Source: Zingiber officinale (lineage: Eukaryota; Streptophyta; Magnoliopsida; Zingiberales; Zingiberaceae). From it: a DNA stretch of 64,000 nt. Shown in pieces: positions 11,611 to 21,839 of the stretch; the first letter of the stretch is position 1, and the number at the start of each line of letters is the position of its first letter. The stretch is taken from assembly GCF_018446385.1 (NCBI RefSeq), contig NC_055996.1, positions 53,180,365 through 53,244,364 on the forward strand, read 5' to 3'. Made by a program: the position numbers and the translations under genes. The notes under the pieces are model-generated. The model did not search any database and was not told the origin of the DNA. It worked only from the letters and a program-made list of their open reading frames with translations.

Positions 11611-13997
11611 TGACACATAAATCTGAATCCTTTGAAAAGTTCAAAGAATTCAAGAATGAAGTACAGAACCAGCTTGGCAAGAGTATTAAGGTACTTCGAT
11701 CAGATCGAGGTGGTGAATACTTAAGCCATGAGTTTCGTGACTACTTAGCTGAGTGTGGGATTTTATCTCAACTCACTCCTCCTGGAACACCATAGTGGAA
11801 TGGTGTATCCGAAAGGAGGAATCGTACCTTATTAGATATGGTACGATCTATGATGAGTCACACAGATCTTCCGACATATCTATGGGGATATGCTCTAGAC
11901 ACGGCAGCTTTCATTCTCAACCGAGTTTCATCCAAGGCCGTGATAAAGACACCATATAGGATATGGACTAGGAGAGATGCCCAGGTGTCTTTCATGAGGA
12001 TTTGGGGCTGTGAGGCTTACGTACGACGTCAAGTCTCAGACAAATTAGGACTCAAATCCGACAAGTGCTATTTCATCGGATATCCCAAGGAAACTAAGGG
12101 ATATTACTTCTATATTCCCAGTCAGCACAAGGTAGTTATGGCAAAGACTGGGGTCTTTCTAGAAAGGGACTTTGTTTCTATAAAGACTAGTGGGAGCGCG
12201 TTCGATCTTGAAGAAGTTCAAGATGCGAACAATAACACTGATGCCTCGATGGAAATTGAACTGGAACCACAAAGTGTTGTGGATGATGTTCCACAAGGAG
12301 TTGAGGAACAACAACCAGTTCAAGTAGACATTCCTCTTCGCAGGTCTGATAGGGTACGTCGTCAGCTTGAGAGATACTCATTTCTCTTGTCTGACCATGA
12401 TGACGTTGTGCTCATAGAGGATGAGCCTACTACCTATCAGGAAGCTGTGATGAGACCAGATTCCGAGAAATGGCTAGAGGCCATGAGATCCGAGATGGAA
12501 TCCATGTACACCAACCAAGTTTGGACTTTGGTTGATCCACCTGAAGGGGTAAAACCCATAGGGTGCAAGTGGGTCTTTAAGAGAAAGACTGACATGGATG
12601 GACTTATTTATAAGGGTCGCTTGGTAGCTAAAGGTTTCAAGCAGATTCATGGTATTGACTATAATGAGACCTTTTCTCCAGTAGCGATGTTTAAGTCCAT
12701 TCGGATCATGCTTGCTATTGCAGCCTACCATGACTATGAGATATGGCAGATGGATGTCAAAACCACGTTTTTGAATAGAAACCTGCTCGAGGATGTGTAC
12801 ATGACACAACCTAAGGGTTTTGTAGATCCACAGCATACTAGTAGAGTATGCAAGCTGCATAGGTCCATTTATGGACTAAAGCAAGCTTCTTGGAGCTGGA
12901 ATCTTCAATTCGATGATGCAATCAAATAGTTTGGTTTCATCAAGAATGAAGATGAACCTTGTGTCTACAAGAAGGTTGTAGGGGACATAGTTGTCTTCCT
13001 CATATTATATGTGGATGACATACTACTCATTGGGAAGGACATCCCTATGCTTCAGTCTGTCAAGACTTGGCTAAGGAGTTGCTTCTCAATGAAGGACTTA
13101 GGTGAGGCATCCTACATTCTAGGTATACAGATCTATAGAGATAGATCTAAGAGATTGCTTGGCCTAAGTCAGAGTACATACATTGACAATGTACTCCTTC
13201 GGTTTGCCATGCAGAACTCCAAGAAGGGATTTCTGCTGATGTCACATTACGTGAGTCTTTCGAAGACTCAAGGTCCCTCTTCTAGAGAGGAGAGAGATCA
13301 CATGGATCAGATCCCTTATGCCTCAGCCATAGGATCGATCATGTACGCCATGCTATGTACTCGACCTGATGTCTCGTATGCTTTGAGCATGACGAGCAGA
13401 TACCAGTCAGATCCAGGTGAAAGTCACTGGATAGCGGTCAAGAATATTCTTAAGTACTTAAGAAGAACTAAAGAATATTTCTTAATATATGGAGGCGATG
13501 ATGAGCTAGCTGTAAAGGGTTACAGTGATGCTAGCTTCCAGACCGACCAGGATGACTATAGATCGTAGTCGGGATTCGTATTTTGCATTAATGGTGGTGC
13601 TGTAAGCTGGAAGAGTTTGAAGCAGGACATAGTAGCTGATTCTACGACAGAAGCCGAGTACATTGCTGCATCAGAGGCAGCAAAAGAGGCAGTTTGGATC
13701 CGCAAGTTCATCACTGAACTTGGGGTGGTTCCTAGCATTGCTGACCCCATTGAGCTCTATTGTGACAACAATGGAGCTATAGCACAGGCGAAGGAACCTC
13801 TCTCACACCAGCGGACCAAACACATACTACGGCGCTTCCATCTCATTCGAGATATCATCGAGAGAGGAGATGTGAAGATTTGCAGAGTACCTACAGAGGC
13901 TAACATCGCAGATCCCTTGACCAAGGCTTTGGCACAGAGGAAGCATGATGGTCACACTAGGTCATTTGGGCTTAGAGCCTACACTGATTGGCACTAG
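11607..13997 (+). pseudogene. Copia integrase core, reverse transcriptase and RNase H
   Basis: One frame is open through 11607-13997 except for TAG at 11793, 12927 and 13566. Integrase: second catalytic Asp in LRSDRGGEY, Glu in VSERRNRT, then GYPKETKGY. Reverse transcriptase: CKWVFKRK, MDVKTTFLN, IYGLKQAS and the catalytic YVDDILLIG (about 13005-13031). RNase H: YSDASFQTDQ, STTEAEYIAAS, ELYCDNNGAIA. It ends LRAYTDWH, then the LTR begins 14 bases later. The three stops each replace a position where the family normally has Gln or similar. Confidence 0.93.
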
Positions 13998-14001
13998 TAC
14001 T

Positions 14002-14011
14002 AGTGGGAGAT
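14002..14011 (+). promoter_or_regulatory. Polypurine tract of the copia element
   Basis: AGTGGGAGAT directly before the 3' LTR, the priming site for plus-strand DNA in LTR elements. Confidence 0.8.
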
Positions 14012-15845
14012 TGTTAGTTAGAGCCCTAGAGCCAATCATTTGATGATTGTATATTGGACTTATTGTATCATATTCTATATAAATAAAGGCATTTGGATTT
14101 TGGTTATTATACTTACTTATATTGGTGCCAAATAAACTAAGTATAATAATGTCCCTGAGTAGACGGTTCTCACCTATATCAATCGGTTAGTTGAACCGAT
14201 AGTGAGATGATATAGGGAACACTACTCTTAATCATTCCTAGTCGAGTATTAACATTACGGAACAATGTTAATGCAATAAGACTAGCATGTAGGTCAACTC
14301 GATGACTTGATCTCACAAGTCATGGATATAGAGATATCAAGTTGACACATGGGTATACATTAGAGAATGTATACTGAATGACCCGCCATGAGAAAGTATC
14401 ATGGATCATTATATGAGTGTCATATACTTTCTCATGTGGCTATTAGTATGACTACTAGTCCTTAGACCTGAAGTCACCATAGATCCCTACATAAGGAGTT
14501 ATGTACTTTAGTTTCGTCAAACGTCACCCGTAACTGGGTGGACTATAAAGGCGATTACTGGGTATGTAACAAATTATACGGAGGGATGTGAGTGATGTAG
14601 ATGGGATCTATCCCTCCTATATGACGGGAGTGACATCGGTATTCTTGATAGAGTGAGACCATGAAGTGCATGGCCATGCCCAAATGAGTCAATATAGGAT
14701 ATTGAGCTCATTTGATTTAGTGTGTCTACTTGGAGTTCAAGATTTAGATTGATTAGAGGATGACACGGTCTATGCCTCATATTAATCAATCTAGATGTCT
14801 AGGATAGAAGGACACTTGTCATATATTGTGAGGAGTCACAATTAGTAGTCACAAGGTGATGTCGGATCTCGATATTCTTGTAACTTGGGTAGTAATGATG
14901 TGTTGCTAGATACCGCTCATTACTTATGCTCCTAAATGGGTTTAGGGCATTGCCAACGTTACAAGAACCTATAGGGTCACACACTTAGGACAATTAGATG
15001 GAGATTAGGTTCATATGATGAACCAAGAGGATTAGATTCATTTGATGAATCAAATTGGATTAAGAGTAATCCTAATTGAGCTAACTTGAGTTCGACTCAA
15101 GTTGATTCATGTGTTCAATGAGTCTAATTTAGATTTTGACTCATTGAATCAATTTAATTAAATGAATTAGATTCATTATATTAAGTTGGCTTGAATCAAA
15201 TGGTTGGATTCGATCAACCATGGAAGAGATTTGGTCAAGTTTGACTTGACTTGAGAGGAAGATTAAAAGTCAAGTTAGACTTGACTTTATGCCACCTCAT
15301 TGGTGAGTTGGCATTGAAGTGGACCAATGATGTTACTCCACATCTTCATGGGTGCCACCTCATGGAAGTTACAAAGCCATTTTCTTAATAACTTCACATT
15401 AATTACATTTAATGGGGAGTTACACTATGGGAAGTGGCCGGCCACTTTTGGTTTTGAATGGGAATTCATTTTTTTCATTCAAGGGTGTATCTTCTTCCTT
15501 CTTCCTCTCAAGCTCTCCCTCTCCTCCTCAACTTGGCCGAACCATACATAGGTGCTAGCACACCTTTTGTGTGGTTTTCTCCACCTATGTGTTCGTGTGG
15601 ATACTTCTAGAGAGGTATCTATCTTGATACTCTCGAGATCCGGCGTTTTGGACGAGCGGGAATTTTGCGAGGGCACGCTTCAAAGGTAAAAGCTCTCAAC
15701 ACATAGATCTAGGAGTAGATCTAAAGTTTTGAAACTCGTACTCGTAATTTACGTTCAGTTTTTCCCTTGCACGGATCTACGGCTTTGGGTGATTCGGGGT
15801 TTCCGCGACGCGAAAAGCGATTTTCGCGGCCCGAAAAACCCAACA
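14012..15845 (+). repeat. 3' LTR of the copia element
   Basis: 1,834 bp, same length as the 5' LTR, about 98% identical by hand count, ending CCCAACA directly before the AAAAG duplication. Confidence 0.95.
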
Positions 15846-16675
15846 AAAAGAACTTGTAATTAAAAAAGCAGAGACTAAATAAACAGAAATCAGCCACAGA
15901 AGATTCACTTGGTTTGCAACCAGGGGATTGCTAATCCAAGGAAAGTAAGCGCACTATCTGACGATCTCCTTTGGGCGGAGTAGCCTCTTTACAGCGTTGA
16001 GAGCACAAACAGAAAAGTAGAAATGAAAGAACTGATTACAAGTTGTTGTTTTGAATGAATTGATTAGCTTCTGGACCAAGGTTATATTTATAGCCTTGGT
16101 CGGGGCGCCCCAAAGGGGTTCCAGGCGTCCTTGGGGGGATAAATTTTATCCCCCAACGATCAGAGCAAGTCAAATCTCGATCCTGGTCAAAAGTCTGGTC
16201 CGGGCGCCCGAAAGGGTTCCGGACGTCCCGGAGGGCTCCGGGTGCCCCGGACTGCTCTGGGCGCCCCGGAGCCCAAAGTCAACAGATGTTGACTTTTTCA
16301 TCTCCGGTTCAGCTCGTCTCAGTCCGGGTCTTGTTCGCTCCGGCTCCGCTAGCTTGGGTGATCTCGGCCATCCGGAATAGGGCTCACCCGAACCCAAGTT
16401 CCAACCTTTTCCTCGAGCAACCTTCCTTCCTGGTTTCTCGTCCCTCGAACGCCGCGCACATTCTTCTCGTCCACCGGTGTACTCTTCCATGGTCACCTCG
16501 TCCCTCGGACACACCGAGCCCGTCGGCTCTCTCCCGTGCCGTCCTTCTCACTAGCCCCGTCTTCCGCTGGAATTCCTGTGTTCCTAAGCTCCTTCACACT
16601 TATACACAAGGGTTAGACAACGCATGACCTAACTTAACTTGTTTGATCACATCAAAACAGCTTAGGGTTCCAACA
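15846..16675 (-). repeat. Left LTR of element B, inner piece
   Basis: Resumes at the AAAAG duplication and ends TTCCAACA next to the purine tract at 16676. It has an extra GC-rich unit (about 16220-16265) that the right LTR lacks. Confidence 0.88.
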
Positions 16676-16689
16676 ATCTCCCCCTTTTT
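16676..16689 (-). promoter_or_regulatory. Polypurine tract of element B
   Basis: On the minus strand this reads AAAAAGGGGGAGAT directly before the LTR. Confidence 0.8.
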
Positions 16690-17305
16690 GATGTGAGCAA
16701 CCCAAGTTAAGTTAGGGAAAACATATGCAATAAAAACAATTTATTTGCAATTTAGCCCAAAGATATTTCAATTTAAAAATTATATTCCTCCCCCTAGACT
16801 TAACATCTGTCTCCCCCTTTGATCACATAAAAAATAGGGGTCCTTAAACAAGTCTAAGGTAAAAAGAATTTCTATGGTAAGTTTTTAAAAATGATTTCTA
16901 AAAAAAATTCTAATTTAAACAATTTCTAAGTCAGTTTTATAAAAAAAAATTTGAAGGCAGTTATAAAAAAAAAAATTCTTAGTAAAAAAAATTTTAAGGC
17001 AATTTTTTTTTATTAAAAAAAACTTAAGGTAATAGAAAATTCTAAGTCAAATTTAAAAAAAAAAATTCAAAGGTAATTTTCATAAAAAAAATTTCTAAGG
17101 TAAAAATTTCTAAATCAATTTTAAATATTTTCTAACACAAATTGAATAACTCTTTTAAAGCATTAAGTAAATTAAATTAATACTTTTTCAGTTAGTCAAT
17201 TAAACTTTTCATTTCGATACTTGTCTTCTAGGTCGTGGCGAGGCACTAGGCCTTCTTGGTTATTGGAGTAACAACCACTTCCTTAGACAAAACCTCATAA
17301 AGAAA
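16690..17305 (-). other. AT-rich 3' untranslated part of element B
   Basis: About 600 bp between the gag stop and the purine tract, rich in A/T homopolymer runs and short TTCTAAG repeats. No pol fragment is visible. Elements A (2150-2850) and C (32670-33450) have an equivalent AT-rich stretch, so it is a family trait rather than later decay. Confidence 0.65.
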
Positions 17306-18703
17306 TTAGTTGTTTAATTTTCTTGCTGAAAATGCTAAGTCTAATTTTAATTTTAAATTAAACAAGTTTTTTGGAATCCAGTAGAGGTTCCTACCTACAG
17401 GATTAACCAAGTATTTCCTAGGTACATAGACTTTTGATATATTTCTAATTTGACTTTGATGAAATCTATAATACCAATTTAAACCTCTATAGTTTCTAAA
17501 AGTAGAAATATTTGAACTATTAGATTTTTTCAATCTTTTTATTTCTTCTTTTAGTTTTTCATTTTCAATTTTCAATTTTTCAAAATCCTCTATAAGACAT
17601 GATTTTGCCAAAATTCTTTTTGTTTCTAGAATTTCATTTTCTAATTTGGTATTTTTATTTTCTAATTTATACATGGATTTTGTCATTGCCTTAATACCAA
17701 AGTAAAGTTCATCAGGGGGTAAGAGGAATACCTCACTTACCATATCAGACTTGAAGCCTGAATCTCCCCCTGCTTTGCTACTTCCATCTGAGGTCGCTCC
17801 CCCTTCATCGATGCTGGGTTCTGATGTACTTTGTCCTTCGTGGCTTGCCATCAGTGCTATCCCGGCATATTCTTGAATCTCGGACTCAGATGATAAAGTG
17901 TCGTCCCAAGTGGCTTTTAGGTTCTTATGTTTCTTGGGTGTCTTCATTTTGTCCTTCTTTAGTTCTAGGCAATCCTCTCTTAAGTGTCCTTCCTTTTGAC
18001 ACTGGTAGCAACGCACTTTTCTTCTATTTCTTGGATTCTTTTTATTATGGATTTCTTTAAATTTATTAGATCTAAAAAACTTTTTAAAGTTTCTTACCAT
18101 ATATGCTTCTTGGTCTTCTTCGGAGTCTGACTCGATTTCATCCTTCTTGGTTGCGTTCAGCGCCATTATCTGACTTGAGTCTTTTGTTGTAGCTGCACAC
18201 CTGGTTTCATGTAACTCAAGAGTAGAAAACAACTCTTCTAAAGTACTTACCTCCAGGTCTTTTGAAATATCGTAGGCGTCGACGATTGATGTCCACTCCG
18301 GAGTTCGAGGAAATGCGTTGAGTGCGTAGCGTATGGTGTCCCGGTTTGTTACCGTTTCACCGAGGTTCTCGAGACCAGTAATTAATTCTTTTACCTTCGC
18401 ATGTAGACCGGCTACCTTCTCACCTTTTTCTAGACGGATGTTCATCAGTTTGTTACGGAGGATGTCTCTTCTAGCGAGCTTCACTTCGGACGTGCCTTCG
18501 TGGAGTTCCAGGAACTTCTCCCAAAGTTCTTTGGCCGACGAGTAGCTTCCGATGCGGTTGACTTCCTGAGGCGGTAGTACGCTCAGTAGGTGATATTCCG
18601 CACGACTGTTCGCTACAAACTCATTCTGCTCCTTCTTTGTCCAATGGCTCTCCTCTTTTTCTTCTCCATCTTGATTCATCGGAGCTACAAAACCATACTT
18701 CAT
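17306..18703 (-). CDS. Gag protein of element B (copia-type, zinc knuckle)
   Basis: 465 codons. Residues 1-170 form the copia-type capsid (UBN2 family): WTKKEQNEF, LPPQEVNRIGSYSSAKELW, LHEGTSEVKLARRD, YALNAFPRTPEW. A CCHC zinc knuckle (CYQCQKEGHLREDC) spans residues 232-245, followed by an acidic serine-rich stretch, a coiled coil (about 342-395) and a conserved tail ending NPVGRNLYWIPKN (434-446). The natural start is probably ATG at 18807 (MAGPSIVPPKF...), but a one-base loss near 18700 puts that segment out of frame. A gag particle protein with no polymerase would need enzymes supplied by another element. Confidence 0.85.
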   Translation of the reverse strand: MKYGFVAPMNQDGEEKEESHWTKKEQNEFVANSRAEYHLLSVLPPQEVNRIGSYSSAKELWEKFLELHEGTSEVKLARRDILRNKLMNIRLEKGEKVAGLHAKVKELITGLENLGETVTNRDTIRYALNAFPRTPEWTSIVDAYDISKDLEVSTLEELFSTLELHETRCAATTKDSSQIMALNATKKDEIESDSEEDQEAYMVRNFKKFFRSNKFKEIHNKKNPRNRRKVRCYQCQKEGHLREDCLELKKDKMKTPKKHKNLKATWDDTLSSESEIQEYAGIALMASHEGQSTSEPSIDEGGATSDGSSKAGGDSGFKSDMVSEVFLLPPDELYFGIKAMTKSMYKLENKNTKLENEILETKRILAKSCLIEDFEKLKIENEKLKEEIKRLKKSNSSNISTFRNYRGLNWYYRFHQSQIRNISKVYVPRKYLVNPVGRNLYWIPKNLFNLKLKLDLAFSARKLNN

Positions 18704-18807
18704 AATAAACCGAATTTCAAATCAGTTCTTAGGAATACCTCCATACGACGCTTCCAGTCTGCGAAGTCCCCCTCGAATTTTGGTGGAACGATGCTTGGTC
18801 CGGCCAT
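18704..18807 (-). pseudogene. Out-of-frame N-terminus of element B gag
   Basis: From ATG 18807 the frame reads MAGPSIVPPKFEGDFADW and continues to LKFGLL, then hits TGA one base before the main gag frame begins (MKYGFVAP). Comparable starts exist in elements A (801) and C (29455). One missing base in the TTATTATGAAG stretch explains the break. Confidence 0.75.
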
Positions 18808-18849
18808 CTTGTTGCTTCGATCGGCGGTTACTCCTCCTGAAGCGTCCTT

Positions 18850-18861
18850 GCTCTGATACCA
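18850..18861 (-). promoter_or_regulatory. Primer-binding site of element B
   Basis: Minus strand reads TGGTATCAGAGC two bases inside the LTR, the initiator methionine tRNA complement. Confidence 0.9.
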
Positions 18862-18863
18862 CT

Positions 18864-19746
18864 TGTAGGTCCCTTTTGAGGTCTACAAGAGGGGAGGGGT
18901 GAATTGCCCTACAAAAATTAAACCAAAAACCTTTCTCGGATATTCAACTAATTTAAAAGAACTTGTAATTAAAAAAGCAGAGACTAAATAAACAGAAATC
19001 AGACACAGAAGATTTACTTCGTTTGCAATCAGGGGATTGCTAATCCAAGGAAAGTAAGCACACTATCTAACGATCTCCTTTGGGCGGAGTAGCCTCTTTA
19101 CAGCGTTGAGAGCATAGACAGAAAAGTAGAAATGAAAGAACTAATTACAAGTTATTGTTCTGAATGAATTGATTAGCTTCTGGACCAAGGCTATATTTAT
19201 AGCCTTGGTCGGGGCGCCCCGAAGGGGTTCCGGGCGCCCTGGGGAGGATAAATTTTATCCCCCAACGATCAGATCGAGTCAAATCTCGATCCTGGTCAAA
19301 AGTCTGGTCCAGGCGCTCGGAAGGGTTCCGGGCGCCCCGGAGCCCAAAGTCAACAGATGTTGATTTTTTCGCATCCGATTCAGCTCGTCTCGGTCCGGGT
19401 ATTGTTTGCTCCGGCTCCACTAGCTTGGGTGATCTCGGCCATCCGGAATAGGGCTCACCCGAACCCAAGTTCCGACCTTTTCATCGAGCATCCTTCCTTC
19501 CCGATTTCTCGTCCCTCGAATGTCGCGCACGTTCTTTTCGTCCACCGGTGTACTCTTCCGCGGTCACCTCGTCCCTCGTACACACCGAGCCCGTCGGCTC
19601 TCTCCCGTGCCGTCCTTCTCGCTAGCCGCGTCTTCCGCTCGACTTCCTGTTTTCCTAAGCTCCTGCACACTTAGACACAAGGGTTAGACAACGTAGGACC
19701 TAACTTAACTTGTTTGATCACATCAAAACACCTTGGGGTTCCAACA
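18864..19746 (-). repeat. Right LTR of element B (5' LTR in its orientation)
   Basis: 883 bp, TGTAGGTCCC...TTCCAACA on the plus strand. Contains the undisturbed copia target TTTAAAAGAACTTG near 18950. Confidence 0.9.
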
Positions 19747-20439
19747 GATATTTGGCAGGTAAGTTGAGGTAAACTACTGGAGGTAGTGAAGTGAGGTCGT
19801 GTTCCATTAGGAATAAACCTTAGGTACTAATCCAACTAAAGAATTCGACAGAGGTTTCTAGTTGAGATCAAGACAGTCATTTCTGTCTCATTCATGCATA
19901 CAATAATCTTGCTCTATAAATTTATGTTTTAGTTCTATTTTACAAGGTAATTATTATTTATGTTACTAACACTATTTTTTAAAAAATTGAGGTTCCATCG
20001 ACAGAACAAAGGTATTCAGTTGACGGATCAAAGAAACATCAGAATAGTGAAATTTAAATCAAAATAGAAAAGGAAAAAGTTGTTCAATCAATGGATAAAG
20101 CCTTATCAGTCGATGGAACACTGTGATCTCTGGGATTGGGTGGATCAGATCTGAGCAAACAAAGAAAGCAAGGTTTAGTCGATGGAAAGATCTTGATCCT
20201 GTTGGTGCAATTGACCTTCAAAGTTTTAATGTCCGACAAATATATTTAAATAAGCTTGATCAAGGGAAGTCCTAGTCGCGGCTAGGCAAGGGTGAGAAGT
20301 CAGCCTAGTGACTAGTCCTAACTACGGTTAGACAAGGGAAGTCCTAGTTGCGATTAAGCAAGGGAAATCTCGATAGATTGTGAAAGCTATTCTATAGGTC
20401 TAGAGGACCTAATATCGAATCTCTGGTGGGTTGATCCAA

Positions 20440-20640
20440 TGTTGAGTCTTGGTGAGTGAAGTCAGGTAGAGAAAACCCTAGGAGGAGGTACCCTTAGGTT
20501 CTGGTGAGTGAAGCCAGGTGGAGAAAACCCTAGAGGGAGGTAACTCTAGGTTCTAGTGAGTGAAGCCAGATGAAGAAAATTCTAGTGGGAGGTAACCTTA
20601 GGTAACGGAAAGTCTTGGAGGAGTGAATTCCAAGCGAGGT
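20440..20640 (+). repeat. GTGAGTGAAGCCAGG tandem units
   Basis: Three to four copies of a roughly 55 bp unit containing TGAGTGAAGCCAGGT and AAAACCCTAG. The same unit recurs at 6357-6400, 34600-34830 and, inverted, 31280-31640. It is the best signature for family E. Confidence 0.75.
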
Positions 20641-21059
20641 TGATCAGATGGTTTCTGGTCAACCGCACGTGGTCGACCAGACCAGCAGATCTCGATAATT
20701 CTAAGTTTAGTTTTACCATATGGTTATGTATTACTATTATTACTATTGGCTAATGTAGTATTGCAGGAAAAGTCTTAATGGATCAGGGATCAAACACTAA
20801 GTAGAGAAAGTCCAAACAGGTCTGGAGGACCAATGTTTAGTAGGTAAGTTAAGGTATGAGATTGGAGGAGCGATAGTGAGGTCGTGTTCCAGAAAGGAGC
20901 AAACCGTAGGTCGTTGATCCAACTGAAAAAATCGAGAAGGTTTCCAAGTTGAAATCAAAACAGTTCTACTGTCAAATACTACTCATGCATCTTACTATTC
21001 ATATATTATTACCCTAACTTTATTTTGTAGGGATATATTGTTTAACTTTGTTTTGCGGG

Positions 21060-21560
21060 AACCGGTCAGATCGGTCGACCAAATCCAGGGATCGGTCGAC
21101 TGAACCAAGTTGACTTAGAACAGAAATCAGACTAGAGTAGAACAAAGTAAGTCCGGTCAAAGCCTGATCGATCGACTGAACCTAGAGATCGATCGATCGA
21201 ACCATGATGACATGGCCGAGAGCAGACTCAAGCCAAAGCAAAGAAGGAAGCTAGGCTGATCGGTCGACCAAACCCAGGGATTGGTCGACCGAACCCAGGA
21301 ATCGGTCGACCGAACAATTACCGCATTAATGAAGACTTAATGTCGTATCTTGTCGAATAGGGAAACTACACTGTTCGGTCGACCCAACAAGGTGATCAGT
21401 CGACTGAACAATAAATGATATTAATGAGGCAAAGATTGGGTCTCAACAAAGAAGGAAAGTACAGTGTTCAGTCGATTGATAGAGGGTTCAGTCGATCGAA
21501 CAGATCAATTGACCAAACAATTTTTCAGTCGACCGAATGGTTTTTTAGTCGACCGATCAA
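21060..21560 (+). repeat. Cluster of GGTCGACCGA palindromic motifs
   Basis: About a dozen copies of TCGGTCGACCGAAC-like motifs, each with a TCGA or GTCGAC centre, spaced 20-60 bp with CCCAGGGAT-type spacers. Spacing is irregular, so this is not a simple satellite or a CRISPR array. Confidence 0.75.
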
Positions 21561-21792
21561 CACCTATAAAGCAAGCCTCGAGCACCAAGCTAATACAACT
21601 CGCTGAACATCACTCTGTCTCATTCTGCTCGTGACTCAACTATTCTGTGCCGCAACTCCACGTGCAAGCTGCTACACTAAGAAGTGTCGACACGCTTAAT
21701 CATTTACTCCTTATCGGTATAATTTTATAAAGCTTGCATTGTACTTAATTTTAATAAGATAGTAGGTTGTTACTATCTTATATTATTCATTG

Positions 21793-21839
21793 TACTATAA
21801 TCCTTCTTTCCGAAGATTTCAGAAAGAAGGATTATAGTA
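21793..21839 (+). other. Perfect 18 bp inverted repeat (hairpin)
   Basis: TACTATAATCCTTCTTTC (21793-21810) and its exact reverse complement (21822-21839) with an 11 base loop, downstream of the presumed TATA region of the LTR. It may lie in the R/U5 RNA leader. Confidence 0.8.

Larger units (their letters stand above)
6740..15845 (+). mobile_element. Full-length Ty1/copia retrotransposon, 9,106 bp
   Basis: Two 1,834 bp LTRs (TGTTAGTTAG...CAACA), a perfect 5 bp target duplication AAAAG (6735-6739 and 15846-15850), a primer-binding site, a long leader, gag, and pol in copia order (protease, integrase, reverse transcriptase, RNase H), then a purine tract. The uninterrupted copy of the target is in element B's other LTR (about 18950). 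By hand I counted about 30 substitutions and no length change between the LTRs, about 98% identity, so the insertion is fairly recent. Coding capacity is lost through two frameshifts and three in-frame stops. Confidence 0.95.
6644..19746 (-). mobile_element. Element B: gag-only LTR retrotransposon split by a copia insertion
   Basis: In its own orientation it runs from 19746 to 6644, with the right LTR at 18864-19746 (883 bp) and the left LTR in two pieces (6644-6739 and 15846-16675). The left LTR is 38 bp longer because of one extra GC-rich unit. Flanking 5-mers are GATGT and GATAT, a target duplication with one mismatch. The internal domain (16676-18863) is only 2.19 kb and encodes gag alone; protease, integrase, reverse transcriptase and RNase H are absent. 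This layout matches the TR-GAG class of non-autonomous plant elements. Confidence 0.88.

Noticed and set aside
21060..21560. CRISPR-like array
   Set aside because: Plant nuclear DNA; motif copies are degenerate and spacing irregular, no constant repeat/spacer size, no cas genes.
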